Source of the DNA: Lactobacillaceae bacterium UBA5807
Lineage (GTDB): Bacteria; Bacillota; Bacilli; Lactobacillales; Lactobacillaceae
Length of the DNA: 58,178 nt
Assembly: GCA_002418005.1 (NCBI GenBank)
Contig: DIDF01000099.1
Coordinates: 1 to 58,178, forward strand
Direction: 5' to 3'
Part shown: positions 34,093 through 43,785 of the stretch, in pieces
How the letters are laid out: each line of letters opens with the position of its first letter
Numbering within the stretch: position 1 is the first letter of the stretch
Made by a program: the position numbers and the translations under genes
Notes under the pieces: generated by a model
What the model saw: only the letters and a program-made list of their open reading frames with translations
Database searches by the model: none
Told to the model about the DNA's origin: nothing

Positions 34093-34163
34093 GCGGGTAT
34101 AGTTTAGTGGTAAAATTCAAGCTTCCCAAGCTTGCGTCGCGGGTCCGATTCCCGTTACCCGCT
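34093..34163 (+). tRNA. tRNA-Gly (anticodon CCC)
   Basis: A 71-nt tRNA with acceptor GCGGGTA/TACCCGC, anticodon stem-loop CAAGC-TTCCCAA-GCTTG with CCC at 34125-34127, and T-arm GGGTCCGATTCCC. The discriminator is T and no CCA is encoded. It reads GGG codons. It lies 65 bp before the argS T-box. Confidence 0.95.
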
Positions 34164-34227
34164 TAGATATCCTGATGAGCCTAGTTTGCTTGTCCATGTA
34201 TCTAATTTTCTGAATTTTATATTTTTT

Positions 34228-34420
34228 ATTTCTACGATAAAAGATTAGTAGCCGGTTATGGAACTATTTAGCGAGTCTGAGGTGGTGGAAGTCAGGCAGT
34301 TTTTCCGGCGAATCGTCCTTTTTAGAAATATAATTTAATAAATGAGTGGATATTTTTATCAATTAGAGTGGTACCACGGGAATTCTCGTCTCTTACAATT
34401 TTTGTTGTAGGAGTTTTTTT
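34228..34420 (+). promoter_or_regulatory. T-box leader of argS
   Basis: Stem I base TTTCTA/TAGAAA and AAAAG/CTTTT enclose a specifier loop with AGTA on the 5' side and GAATCGTC on the 3' side, capped by GCCGG/CCGGC. The T-box GTGGTACCACGGG (34368-34380) follows, then a terminator CTCTTACAA/TTGTAGGAG (34390-34398 with 34405-34413) and T7. The specifier is read as CGT (Arg) from the gene it controls, although the strict alignment with the leuS leader gives TCG. Confidence 0.88.
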
Positions 34421-34453
34421 GTATATACACATCGAATTAAGTGGAGGTTATTT

Positions 34454-36148
34454 ATGGATTATAAAGCACAAGTTACTAACTCAATTTTAAATGTTTTGGA
34501 TGGACAACTCACTTCGCTGCAGATTTACGAAAAGATCGAACATCCAAAGGATAGTAAAATGGGAGACATGGCCTTTCCAGTTTTTGCTTTGGCCAAAACC
34601 TTTCATAAAGCTCCAAATCAAATTGCGAGTGATTTAGTTAGCAAAATGGATACTACAATTTTTGAAAAGGTAGAAGCTAAGGGAGCTTATATTAATTTCT
34701 TTTTGGATAAAAAGGCTTACAGTAGCGATGTTTTAAACCAAGTCCTTCAAGAGGGATCGACGTTTGGTCAAAATGACGAAGGTAATGGTGGCAATGTTCC
34801 TATTGATATGTCTTCACCTAACATTGCCAAGCCAATCTCCATGGGTCATCTTCGCTCTACAGTTATTGGTAATGCAGTTGCCAACATCCTTTCCAAAAAT
34901 GGTTATCATCCAATTAAGGATAATCATTTAGGGGATTGGGGTACTCAGTTTGGCAAACTAATTGTTGCTTACCGAAAATGGGGCAATGAAGAAGACGTGA
35001 AAAAAGATCCAATTAATAATTTAGTTAAATATTATGTTAAATTTCATAAAGAAGACAAGCAACATCCAGAATTAGATGATGAAGCCCGTGAAACCTTCAA
35101 AAAACTTGAAGATGGTAATCAAGACGAAATGGATTTGTGGAAATGGTTTAGATCTGTTTCAATTGCAGCTTTCAAAAAGATTTATGACAAATTAGGAATT
35201 AAGTTTGATACCTATAATGGTGAAGCATTTTACAATGATAAAATGGCCGAAGTTATTGATATTTTAAAAGATAAGGGTCTTTTAACTGAGTCTCAAGGTG
35301 CTCAGGTTGTAATGCTAGATAAGTACAATCTTAACCCGGCATTGATCTTAAAAAGTGATGGGGCTTCTTTATACATCACCAGAGATATTGCTACTGCAAT
35401 TTATCGAGAACGAACATATCATCCAGCAATGAATCTTTACGTAGTTGGTTCTGAACAAACTTATTATTTCAAACAATTAAAGGCAGTTTTAATGGAAATT
35501 GGCCTGCCATCGGCTGCCAATCTTCATCACATTCCATTTGGGTTAATTACGGTTAATGGGAAGAAATTATCGACTCGTTCTGGAAGGATCATATTATTAG
35601 ATGCAGTTTTGAACGATGCGATTAATTTAGCTAAAAAACAAATTGAAGAAAAAAATCCGGATCTAGCAAATAAAGACCAAGTAGCACATCAAGTTGGGGT
35701 AGGAGCAATAATATTTGGAGATTTAAAGAATGATCGGATGAACAATATCGATTTTGTTCTCGAAGATCAATTAAAATTCGAGGGTGAAACTGGTCCTTAT
35801 GTTCAGTATTCTCATGCAAGAGCAGAAAGTATATTGAGAAAGTCTGCAAAAAAGATTAATTTTAATTCTTCAAATAAGGAATTGGATGATCCTCAAGCTT
35901 GGGAAACCATTAAAACTTTGCATGAATTCCCAGAAATTGTTAAAAGTGCTTGTCAGGATTTTGAACCATCAGAAATTGCCAAGTATGCCCTAAGACTGGC
36001 TAAAGATTTCAACCAATACTATGCTCATTCTAAGGTTTTGGTTGAAGACGAAGGCTTAAATGCTCGGTTAGCCTTGGTTAAGAGTGTTTCAATTGTTTTG
36101 AAGGAATCATTAAGGATCCTTGGGGTTCAAGCTCCTGATGAAATGTAA
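34454..36148 (+). CDS. argS: Arginyl-tRNA synthetase
   Basis: A 564-residue class I synthetase charging tRNA-Arg. The HIGH-like motif is SMGHLRST after SPNIAKP, typical of ArgS. The N-terminal Add-1 domain and a C-terminal anticodon-binding DALR domain (QYSHARAESILRKS, YYAHSKVL) are in place. A KMSKS equivalent appears as GKKLSTRSG. GTGGAGGTTATTT precedes the ATG at 34454. It is controlled by the T-box upstream and ends at its own terminator. Confidence 0.97.
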   Translation: MDYKAQVTNSILNVLDGQLTSLQIYEKIEHPKDSKMGDMAFPVFALAKTFHKAPNQIASDLVSKMDTTIFEKVEAKGAYINFFLDKKAYSSDVLNQVLQEGSTFGQNDEGNGGNVPIDMSSPNIAKPISMGHLRSTVIGNAVANILSKNGYHPIKDNHLGDWGTQFGKLIVAYRKWGNEEDVKKDPINNLVKYYVKFHKEDKQHPELDDEARETFKKLEDGNQDEMDLWKWFRSVSIAAFKKIYDKLGIKFDTYNGEAFYNDKMAEVIDILKDKGLLTESQGAQVVMLDKYNLNPALILKSDGASLYITRDIATAIYRERTYHPAMNLYVVGSEQTYYFKQLKAVLMEIGLPSAANLHHIPFGLITVNGKKLSTRSGRIILLDAVLNDAINLAKKQIEEKNPDLANKDQVAHQVGVGAIIFGDLKNDRMNNIDFVLEDQLKFEGETGPYVQYSHARAESILRKSAKKINFNSSNKELDDPQAWETIKTLHEFPEIVKSACQDFEPSEIAKYALRLAKDFNQYYAHSKVLVEDEGLNARLALVKSVSIVLKESLRILGVQAPDEM

Positions 36149-36176
36149 CATCCTTTTCAGATAGTCTCACAGATAG

Positions 36177-36215
36177 AGTTGGACAAATGACTAATTGTCC
36201 AACTTCTTTTGTTTT
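36177..36215 (+). terminator. Terminator of argS
   Basis: Perfect 10-bp stem AGTTGGACAA/TTGTCCAACT (36177-36186 with 36195-36204), then TCTTTTGTTTTT. Confidence 0.87.
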
Positions 36216-36271
36216 TAAGTTTTAAAACCGGGTTAAATTTGGGGAGAAGCATTTTTGGTATTCCTTAGTTA

Positions 36272-36280
36272 TGCTACAAT
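36272..36280 (+). promoter_or_regulatory. Extended -10 of the class A PBP gene
   Basis: TGCTACAAT (36272-36280) is an extended -10 about 30 bp before the ATG. There is no convincing -35 at normal spacing. Confidence 0.45.
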
Positions 36281-36309
36281 AGCTATTGATTCAAAAAAGG
36301 AGCAGATCA

Positions 36310-38412
36310 ATGAATCGAAATCCAAATGGATCACAGCGATCTAACGAAGGTAAAAATAATTCATTCAGAAAAAAACTGCACACTTTTAACCGAAAACATC
36401 ATGTTATCAAATGGTTAATGGTTTGTTTCTTGACCATTGTCTTATTCACTAGTGCTTATTTAACTTTTTTAGCAAAAACCGCTAAAGTCCAAAATTTGGA
36501 ATCTTCATTAAGTAAAACTACTGAAATTTTGGATGTGAATAACCATAAAGCCGGTGAGTTGTATGCTCAAAAGGGGACGTACGTAAACCTAAACCGAATT
36601 TCAAAAAATATTCCAAATGCTGTTTTATCTACAGAGGATAGAAATTTTTATCACGAGCATGGTTTCTCAGTTAAAGGTCTTGGCAGGGCTGTGTTACTAC
36701 TTATTAAGAATAAGCTTTTAAGAAGAAATTATATTAGTGGTGGTGGAAGCACGCTAACCCAGCAGTTGGTCAAAAATGCTTATCTCTCTCAGGAACAGAC
36801 TATGACCAGAAAGTTAAGAGAACTATTTTTAGCCATCCAAGTTGAAAACGTTTATTCAAAAAATGATATATTAACTATGTATTTGAATAATGCCTATTTT
36901 GGCAATGGTGTTTGGGGAGTTCAAGATGCTTCCATGAGGTATTTTGGCCAAAATGCTGTTAATCTTTCTGTTCCGGATGCAGCAATTTTAGCAGGTATGT
37001 TGACTTCGCCAAGTGCGTTTAATCCTGTTGATCATCCTGCCGCTGCCAAAGCACGGCGAAATGTGGTTCTTCAATTAATGGTGGAAAATCATAAGTTGTC
37101 TCAGTCTCAAGCAGATGCTTATAAAAAGACGCCAATTATTGTTCAAAATGCTTATGTTCCAAAAAACGGGTATAAGTATCCTTATTATTTTGATGCGGTC
37201 ATTGATGAAGCTGTAAATCAGTATGGGATGACTGAATCTGAAATAATGAACAGAGGCTATAAGATTTATACTAATTTAAATCAAAATCAGCAGGCAGCTA
37301 TGGAAAACAATTTCAAAAATGATGCTTTATTTCCTAGTAATGCCACTGATGGGACTCCTGTTCAAGCAGCCTCAATTGCAGTTTCACCTTCAACTGGCGG
37401 TGTTAGTGCTGTGGTTGGTGGGCGTGGTAAACATGTCTTTAGAGGATATAATCGCGCCACTCAAATCAGACGTCAGCCTGGATCCACTATGAAGCCGTTA
37501 GCGGTTTATACCCCGGCTCTTGAAGCAGGCTATAATTATAATTCTATGTTAGTAGATAAAAAGAAATCATATGGTTCTAATCATTACACACCAAAAAACT
37601 ATAATGATGTTTATCAAGGCAAAGTACCTATGTATGAGGCGCTTGCTCAAAGTATGAATGCTCCCGCAGTTTGGTTATTGAATCAAATTGGGGTGCAAAA
37701 AGGTTACGATTCTGTCAAAGACTTTAACATACCAGTGACCAAAAAGGATAAGAACCTGGCTTTGGCCTTGGGTGGAATGTCCGGAGGAGTTTCACCCGAA
37801 CAAATGGCAGGAGCCTATACAGCATTTGCTAATGGTGGCATGGTGATGAAGCCGTTCTTTATCAGAAAGATAGTTGATTCTACTGGTAAAGTGGTCGTTA
37901 ATAATACCACTGATCATTCAGGTCGCCAGATTATGTCAGGATCCGTTGCCAAACAAATGACCAGTATGATGCTTGGAGTATTTAATAATGGTAGTGGAAT
38001 GGACGCAAAACCATATGGATATTCTGTGGCGGGCAAAACGGGTAGTACTGAAGCTGACAATACTGGTTCTTCTCAAGCCACCCGAGATAAATGGATTATC
38101 GGATATACTCCCGATGTGGTAGTTGCTACATGGGAAGGATTTGATAATACCAGTGCTCATCAGCATTTGGAAAATCTTAGTGGAACTGGCCTTGGTCCGT
38201 TGTTCAGAAATGAAATGCAAACCATCCTTCCCTATACCAAAGATACTAGTTTTGGAGTTCAAGATGCTCAAACAATGGCAAAATCCAATAATAATAACAT
38301 TGACGATGTTTGGAACACTATTCAAAACAAAGCCAATCAGTACGCAAATAACTTTACCAGCCAAGCAAAGCAATGGTTAAATGATGCCAAGAATTTATTT
38401 GGTGGTAAATAA
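36310..38412 (+). CDS. Class A (bifunctional) penicillin-binding protein
   Basis: A 700-residue membrane enzyme that polymerises and cross-links peptidoglycan. A short Asn-rich cytoplasmic head and one membrane anchor (about 34-54) precede the GT51 glycosyltransferase (E109 in STEDRNFYHEHG; GGGSTLTQQLVKN) and the transpeptidase with S392-T-M-K, SMN in AQSMNAPAVW, and K576-T-G. The C-terminal tail (about residues 650-700) is hydrophilic. AAAAAAGGAG lies 7 nt before the ATG at 36310; the longer frame from 36286 has no ribosome binding site. Which of the Firmicutes class A PBPs (1a or 2a) this is cannot be told by eye. Confidence 0.95.
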   Translation: MNRNPNGSQRSNEGKNNSFRKKLHTFNRKHHVIKWLMVCFLTIVLFTSAYLTFLAKTAKVQNLESSLSKTTEILDVNNHKAGELYAQKGTYVNLNRISKNIPNAVLSTEDRNFYHEHGFSVKGLGRAVLLLIKNKLLRRNYISGGGSTLTQQLVKNAYLSQEQTMTRKLRELFLAIQVENVYSKNDILTMYLNNAYFGNGVWGVQDASMRYFGQNAVNLSVPDAAILAGMLTSPSAFNPVDHPAAAKARRNVVLQLMVENHKLSQSQADAYKKTPIIVQNAYVPKNGYKYPYYFDAVIDEAVNQYGMTESEIMNRGYKIYTNLNQNQQAAMENNFKNDALFPSNATDGTPVQAASIAVSPSTGGVSAVVGGRGKHVFRGYNRATQIRRQPGSTMKPLAVYTPALEAGYNYNSMLVDKKKSYGSNHYTPKNYNDVYQGKVPMYEALAQSMNAPAVWLLNQIGVQKGYDSVKDFNIPVTKKDKNLALALGGMSGGVSPEQMAGAYTAFANGGMVMKPFFIRKIVDSTGKVVVNNTTDHSGRQIMSGSVAKQMTSMMLGVFNNGSGMDAKPYGYSVAGKTGSTEADNTGSSQATRDKWIIGYTPDVVVATWEGFDNTSAHQHLENLSGTGLGPLFRNEMQTILPYTKDTSFGVQDAQTMAKSNNNNIDDVWNTIQNKANQYANNFTSQAKQWLNDAKNLFGGK

Positions 38413-38469
38413 TTTTTTAAAAAATTTGAGTTATGTTAATATTATGATTGATAAGAAAAGGTGAATTTA

Positions 38470-38814
38470 ATGGATAAACAGATGACAGAAGTCGCAAATC
38501 AACTTCAAAATGATTTGATTAGTACCCCTCAATACAAGGAATTAGAAAAAGCTTTTAGTGATTTGAAAGAAGATAAAGCTGCATATCAGCTTTTTAAAAA
38601 TTTTCAACAGTCCCAAAATAGTCTTCAACAAAAACAGGCTCAAGGATCTCGTCCTACTGATCAAGAAATTAAAAGCTTTCAATCGATGGCTCAAGAAATG
38701 AGAAATCAAAAGTCAATCACGACCTTAATGACTAAAGAGCGCCAGGTAAGCGACATTTTGGACGGATTAAATAAGATAATTACCAAACCATTACTTGATT
38801 TGTATCAAAATTAA
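38470..38814 (+). CDS. YheA/UPF0342 (YlbF-like) helical protein
   Basis: A 114-residue all-helical, Gln/Lys-rich cytoplasmic protein of the DUF964 group. Its landmarks are STPQYKELEKAF, a long coiled helix (KNFQQSQNSLQQKQAQ) and a C-terminal helix. Members of the wider YlbF/YmcA/YheA group influence mRNA processing or competence in Bacillus, but this branch has no settled role. The ATG at 38470 is used because AAAAGGTG lies just before it. It sits directly upstream of yhaO-yhaN-yhaM, separated by a terminator. Confidence 0.8.
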   Translation: MDKQMTEVANQLQNDLISTPQYKELEKAFSDLKEDKAAYQLFKNFQQSQNSLQQKQAQGSRPTDQEIKSFQSMAQEMRNQKSITTLMTKERQVSDILDGLNKIITKPLLDLYQN

Positions 38815-38818
38815 AATT

Positions 38819-38865
38819 AAAAAACGCCGGAACTAGTGATTGGAGCTAGCACGGCGTTTTTACGT
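38819..38865 (+). terminator. Terminator after the yheA-like gene
   Basis: Stem AAAAACGCCG/CGGCGTTTTT with an inner CTAG/CTAG pair (38819-38862), followed by T's. Confidence 0.85.
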
Positions 38866-38894
38866 ACATAGATATTGAAAGAAAGGTTTTTATT

Positions 38895-40127
38895 ATGAAA
38901 TTTATCCACGCGGCAGATCTTCATTTGGATTCTCCTTTTAGAGGACTTATCAGTGGCGGATTACCAAGTGACCTAGAAAAAAAGATTCTTGATTCCACCT
39001 TTACTTCTTTTAAAAACTTGGTTGACGATGCTCTTTTCCAAAATGTTGATTTTGTTTTATTAGCCGGAGATTTATTTGACAGAAATGATCAAAGTCTTAG
39101 ATCAAAGATTTTTCTTGATCAGCAGCTTGAAAGGCTGAATCAAAAACATATTCCGGTTTTTATTATTTTTGGAAATCACGATTTCTTACAGGGTGGAAAA
39201 GATTCTTTAGGCTTTCCGGATAATACTAAAGTATTCGGGCCAAAACCAGAAACTAAATATCTAACTTTAAAGAGTGGACAAAGAGTAGCTATTCATGGTT
39301 TTAGTTTTAACAAGCAGTGGATTACCAAGCCAATAATTAAAGATTATCCAGTTGCTGATCAATCTGCTGATTGGAATATTGGGATGTTGCATGGAAGTGC
39401 AGATTCTGTGAAATCACAGGATAATTATGCCCCGTTTACTTTATCTGATTTGCAATCGAAAAATTATGATTACTGGGCTTTGGGCCATATTCATAAGCGT
39501 CAGTCATTAGATAACAAAGGGCTCATAAATTATTCAGGAAATACTCAAGGGCGGCATATTAATGAAACTGGCAAAAAGGGGTATCTTTTGGTTGAAAGTA
39601 ATGGGAAATCGTTATCAACTAGTTTTCATTCCACAGCTCCAATTATTTGGCAAAAAATTTTAATCCCGGTTTCTTCTAAAGCTGCTAATACGCTAATTAA
39701 AAATATTTTTGATTTTCTTCATAAGCAAGAGTTCAAACTAACTACTTTTATTCGAATTGTATTAGATTTTAAAGGACCAATTTCTGATGAATTGATTAAC
39801 AAGTTGAATGACGGGGAAGTTGAAGAAGTCGTTCGGGATCAAAGCTTAAAGGATTGGCAAAATGTTAATTTTTTTGTTACTTCGTTAAAATTTGAAACCT
39901 CACAGCAAATTAAGTTTTCTCAAATTGACCAGAAGTATTTTGATGAAGCCAAGTTGCAAACCCTTACCTCAAAAAATTTAGAGGAAATAAAACGGGAATT
40001 TATGAAATATGACTTTATTCAGGACTTCCTTAGTAGTTCAATTGATCAAAAAGATATTTTTAATCTGGCTGCTCAAGAAATCTTATCCGATACCTTAATC
40101 ACAGGAGGAAATAAAAGTGATAATTAA
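38895..40127 (+). CDS. yhaO: SbcD-like metallophosphoesterase, YhaO
   Basis: A 410-residue calcineurin-type nuclease subunit, the Mre11/SbcD-like partner of YhaN. The metal-binding signatures are HAADLHLDSPF (residues 4-14), LLAGDLFDRND, IFGNHDFLQ, MLHGSAD and LGHIHKRQ. It is thought to process DNA ends as a complex. The stop lies 11 bp inside the next gene, so the two subunits are translationally coupled, as expected for a fixed stoichiometry. Confidence 0.92.
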   Translation: MKFIHAADLHLDSPFRGLISGGLPSDLEKKILDSTFTSFKNLVDDALFQNVDFVLLAGDLFDRNDQSLRSKIFLDQQLERLNQKHIPVFIIFGNHDFLQGGKDSLGFPDNTKVFGPKPETKYLTLKSGQRVAIHGFSFNKQWITKPIIKDYPVADQSADWNIGMLHGSADSVKSQDNYAPFTLSDLQSKNYDYWALGHIHKRQSLDNKGLINYSGNTQGRHINETGKKGYLLVESNGKSLSTSFHSTAPIIWQKILIPVSSKAANTLIKNIFDFLHKQEFKLTTFIRIVLDFKGPISDELINKLNDGEVEEVVRDQSLKDWQNVNFFVTSLKFETSQQIKFSQIDQKYFDEAKLQTLTSKNLEEIKREFMKYDFIQDFLSSSIDQKDIFNLAAQEILSDTLITGGNKSDN

Positions 40128-42723
40128 TCGACTTGTGATATATGGATATGGCAAACTGGTGAACAAAACAATTGAATTAAATCACCCGCTGCAAATAATA
40201 TATGGGGCTAATGAAGCTGGAAAAAGCACAATTATTGACTTTATCAAATCAATTTTATTTGGGTTTCAATCAAAAAAGCAGGCAAAACATGGCCAATATG
40301 TTCCTCGCAATAATGCCCCGTATGGTGGCGAAATATTCTTTCAAGAAGATGGGATTAATTATCGGCTTGTTAGAACTAAAGGAAGGTTAACTCCGGGCGA
40401 CATTAAGTTTTACAATGCTGATACTAATACGCAATTGCCCAACCAAAATTATGAAAAATTAATTTCTCCAATTGACCGAGAAACCTTTGATGAAATTTTT
40501 TATTATGGAGATTTCTCAGATAAAGATATTTTTGGCTTAAAAACCGATGAATTAAGGGCAAGAATTCAACAAATTGGCGTCCCTGCTGCTCCAAAATGGC
40601 TTGATATTCAAAAAAATATTGATAAACAAGCCGCAGATATCTATAAGAAAAAAGGTCGCAAGCCAGTTCTAAATCTTCAGCTTAAAAGTCTTGAGGCACT
40701 AAGACAAAAAGTATCTAATGCAAAACTAAATTATCCTCAGTATCAGAAGCTTAACCAGCATTTAATCGAAGCCAAAAACCAGCTGCAAGAAGAGGAAAAA
40801 ACGCACAGTTTGCTACAAGCTAAGTTTCAAAAAAGTCAAAAATTAGAATTAGCTTTACCCAAAATTCAAAAATTAAATAAACTTTCAAAAATTGACAATA
40901 AGCAAGTTAAACCAGGGTTTGAACAATCAGACTGGCAAGAATTTAATCGTTTATCAGTTAAATTGGCTAATTTTAAGAAACAATCCGCGGATTTAAAGAA
41001 ACGAATAAATGAGCTTTCAGAATCACAAAATACGAATGATTCACTTAATTTTTACCAAAAAAATAAAACTGATATTTTGAATTTAACTAAACAGTTGCCA
41101 AAAATGAGGGATGTTTTATCTAGTTATAAATTTTATTCTAATCAAAAAACTGATGTCCAGACTGAAATTAACCGGATATCAAACAGTATCCCTAGAAACA
41201 ACTCAAATCAACTGCCAACTGTTTTAACCAATGAAATGGAATCGCAGATTACTGAGCTCCTGCAAAAGCAAAAGCAATTACAAAACCAGATTTCTCAAAT
41301 AAGTAAGAATCATGATCAACGTTCAAAGAATTCACAGCCAACTGGGAAAGATAGAACTCCAATAATCTTGATTAGTTTGGGCGTGTTGTCATTTATCTTA
41401 TCTTTTGTCTTAAAGGCGTCTTTTGGTTGGATCCTTATTATTTTAGGAATTATTTTGATTGCTCTAGGAACCTTTAGGAATATTCAAAAGCCTATTTCTA
41501 ACTCTAATTCCCAACAAAAGAATGCATCGGCAAAGACAATAAATTTAGATCCAACTTTTTCTTTGGAAGTTGTCAGACAAAAGATTGATGCGATTCAAAA
41601 GACGGGCAAATTAAGCGGTATTCCTCCAGAAAATTGGTTATATGTTCAGTCTCAGCTCAAGCAGTTAACTCAAAAGCAAAATGATTTTAAAAATGCTGAG
41701 AACCAAGAAAATATTAGTAAGGAAACATTAGATTCCTTCATTGGGAAATGGCAATTTTCAAATAATTATTTAGATTTTGGTTCAGATTTAACTTATTCTC
41801 AGATGTTTGAGTTAATCTCAAACCAAGTTAGTTCTTGGAAGCAAGCAGAATCTAAATCCCAAATGGATTCCCAAAATGTTGATGAATTTAAAAAAAGCTT
41901 CGAAGATGCTAAAGTTTCAGAATTAAAAGCTTTAGCGCAATACCAAAACTTTTTGACTTCTAGAGGGCTTACTAATGAACAAGAATTCAATGAAAGATTT
42001 AATCAACAAGCTAAAATTAAACAAGACGTTTTGCAAGCTAAGAATTTAAAATCTGAGTTGATTGATCAAGGCTTTAAGGATGTTGCCAATCAAGATCTTG
42101 AAAAAATCAAATCTGAGATAAATCATGATCAGACGCTTTTCAATGATTCTCAAAATCAGATTACTGAATTATCTAAACGGGTTTCCACGATTGAAGTCCA
42201 AATTGATGACTTGGTTAAGAATGGTGAATATTCGCAATTAAAACAGCAACTTGCGGATCAAGAGAGTTTGATATTGAGTTACGTTCAAGAGTATGCGGCT
42301 TTAAGCCTTTCCTCGCAGTGGATTGATAACGCATTGAATATTGCCTCTAAGGGTCGGCTCCCTAAAATTTTAAGCCTTGCAAATAAGTACTTTCAGACTT
42401 TAACTAAAAGTGCCTATAAAGATATTGAATTTGATGAAAGAATTAAAGTGGTCCGATCTGACGGAGAATCTTTTCAAATCAATGAACTTTCTAAAGGAAC
42501 ATTGGAGCAGTTGTATTTGTCGTTGATTTTTTCAATGACTGTTGGGTTCAGTTCTGAATATCGTTTACCAATAATAATTGATGATGGTTTTGTTAATTTT
42601 GATGAACAAAGAAGAGCCGCAGCGTTTGAATTGTTGAACAAAATAAGTGAAAAGACTCAGGTAATTTATTTCACAGCAAATTTAGATCGCAAAGTCTCTG
42701 AGGATAATCTTCTTAAATTATAA
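40117..42723 (+). CDS. yhaN: SbcC/Rad50-like ATPase with membrane segments, YhaN
   Basis: An 868-residue SMC-like ATPase. The Walker A is GANEAGKST (30-38) and the Walker B is LPIIIDDGFVNF near the C-terminus (about 818-829) after a signature-like ELSKGTLEQLYLS. Long Gln/Lys-rich coiled coils occupy residues about 180-400 and 470-760. Between them, near 415-455, two hydrophobic helices (ISLGVLSFILSFVLK and WILIILGIILIALG) replace the zinc hook and would place the hinge in the membrane; B. subtilis YhaN has the same feature. The GTG start at 40117 is 8 nt after AGGAGG. It overlaps yhaO. Confidence 0.9.
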   Translation: MIINRLVIYGYGKLVNKTIELNHPLQIIYGANEAGKSTIIDFIKSILFGFQSKKQAKHGQYVPRNNAPYGGEIFFQEDGINYRLVRTKGRLTPGDIKFYNADTNTQLPNQNYEKLISPIDRETFDEIFYYGDFSDKDIFGLKTDELRARIQQIGVPAAPKWLDIQKNIDKQAADIYKKKGRKPVLNLQLKSLEALRQKVSNAKLNYPQYQKLNQHLIEAKNQLQEEEKTHSLLQAKFQKSQKLELALPKIQKLNKLSKIDNKQVKPGFEQSDWQEFNRLSVKLANFKKQSADLKKRINELSESQNTNDSLNFYQKNKTDILNLTKQLPKMRDVLSSYKFYSNQKTDVQTEINRISNSIPRNNSNQLPTVLTNEMESQITELLQKQKQLQNQISQISKNHDQRSKNSQPTGKDRTPIILISLGVLSFILSFVLKASFGWILIILGIILIALGTFRNIQKPISNSNSQQKNASAKTINLDPTFSLEVVRQKIDAIQKTGKLSGIPPENWLYVQSQLKQLTQKQNDFKNAENQENISKETLDSFIGKWQFSNNYLDFGSDLTYSQMFELISNQVSSWKQAESKSQMDSQNVDEFKKSFEDAKVSELKALAQYQNFLTSRGLTNEQEFNERFNQQAKIKQDVLQAKNLKSELIDQGFKDVANQDLEKIKSEINHDQTLFNDSQNQITELSKRVSTIEVQIDDLVKNGEYSQLKQQLADQESLILSYVQEYAALSLSSQWIDNALNIASKGRLPKILSLANKYFQTLTKSAYKDIEFDERIKVVRSDGESFQINELSKGTLEQLYLSLIFSMTVGFSSEYRLPIIIDDGFVNFDEQRRAAAFELLNKISEKTQVIYFTANLDRKVSEDNLLKL

Positions 42724-42762
42724 AGAGTTGATTTTAAACATATTTTGAACTGGAGGAACTTT

Positions 42763-43710
42763 ATGGTAAGTAAAAAAATATCTGAATTAGAAAACGATGA
42801 CCAATTTGAGACTTTTGTACTGATTAAGCAAGCTCAAAAAAGAGTTGCCAAAAACGGAAAACAATTTATTTCTTTTATTTTTCAGGATCAAACTGGAGAA
42901 ATTCCTGGGATGTATTGGGACGCTTCTAATCAGGCAGTTAATGATTTTCAAGCCGGTAAAGTTGTCCTACTTAAAGGTAAAAGAGAAACTTATAAAGATT
43001 CGCCTCAAGTAAAAATATTAAGTATCCGGCTACCTCAAGGGAGTGAACCTAGTGATCCTGCTACGTTTGTTAAGCATGCCCCAATGACCAAAAATGAAAT
43101 GGTTGAGCAAATCAATCAAACAATTTTCGAAATTACCAACGCTACCTATAATCGCATAGTGAGGGCTCTGATTACTAAACATAGCGATGATTTTTTTAGC
43201 TTTCCTGCAGCAAAGTCAAATCATCATAATTTTGAAGGTGGCCTTGCATTTCATACAATTTCAATACTGAGATTAGCTCATTCAGTAGTTAATCAATACC
43301 CAGGAATTAATGCGCCATTACTTTATGCAGGGGCTATCCTCCATGATTTGGGGAAAACAACTGAATTATCTGGGCCGGTGGCAACTACTTACACCTTGGC
43401 TGGAAATCTTTTGGGCCATTTGAGTATTATGGATGCTGAAATTGCAGAGGCTGCAGACAATCTTGGAATTGATCAAAATAATGTGGATTTGATTTTGTTG
43501 AGACATATGGTACTTTCACATCACGGGTTGCTTGAATATGGATCCCCTGAAAGACCCAAATTATTGGAAGCAGAAATTCTGCATCATCTTGATGAACTTG
43601 ATGCGACAATTATGATGATTCAGACGGCTTTAAAGAAAACTCCAAAGGGAAGTTTTAGTGATAAAATTTTTGGGCTAGATAACAGAAGATTTTTTAACCC
43701 TAAAAATTAA
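42763..43710 (+). CDS. yhaM: 3'-5' exoribonuclease YhaM
   Basis: A 315-residue nuclease combining an N-terminal OB-fold (about 15-95; FQDQTGEIPGMYWD) with an HD domain (H194-D195 in ILHDLGK; further H at SHHGLLEYGS). YhaM trims RNA and single-stranded DNA 3' ends in Firmicutes. The ATG at 42763 follows TGGAGGAACTTT; the longer reading frame from 42745 has no ribosome binding site. It is the third gene of yhaO-yhaN-yhaM and is probably on the same transcript. Confidence 0.93.
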   Translation: MVSKKISELENDDQFETFVLIKQAQKRVAKNGKQFISFIFQDQTGEIPGMYWDASNQAVNDFQAGKVVLLKGKRETYKDSPQVKILSIRLPQGSEPSDPATFVKHAPMTKNEMVEQINQTIFEITNATYNRIVRALITKHSDDFFSFPAAKSNHHNFEGGLAFHTISILRLAHSVVNQYPGINAPLLYAGAILHDLGKTTELSGPVATTYTLAGNLLGHLSIMDAEIAEAADNLGIDQNNVDLILLRHMVLSHHGLLEYGSPERPKLLEAEILHHLDELDATIMMIQTALKKTPKGSFSDKIFGLDNRRFFNPKN

Positions 43711-43756
43711 AAGCTATGGTTTAAAGGACATGTACGGTCCTTTAAATCATAGCTTT
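43710..43756. terminator. Bidirectional terminator after yhaM
   Basis: A 20-bp stem (43710-43729 with 43737-43756) with a single G-T pair and a 7-nt loop, suiting the convergent genes on both sides. The minus-strand tail is A/T-rich rather than a pure T-run. Confidence 0.82.
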
Positions 43757-43785
43757 ATAGTTAATCCAAACATTTTTAGGAATTG

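Noticed and set aside
37936..38373. A 145-codon minus-strand frame inside the PBP gene
   Set aside because: It is antisense to a well-supported transpeptidase coding region, with no ribosome binding site or recognisable protein.
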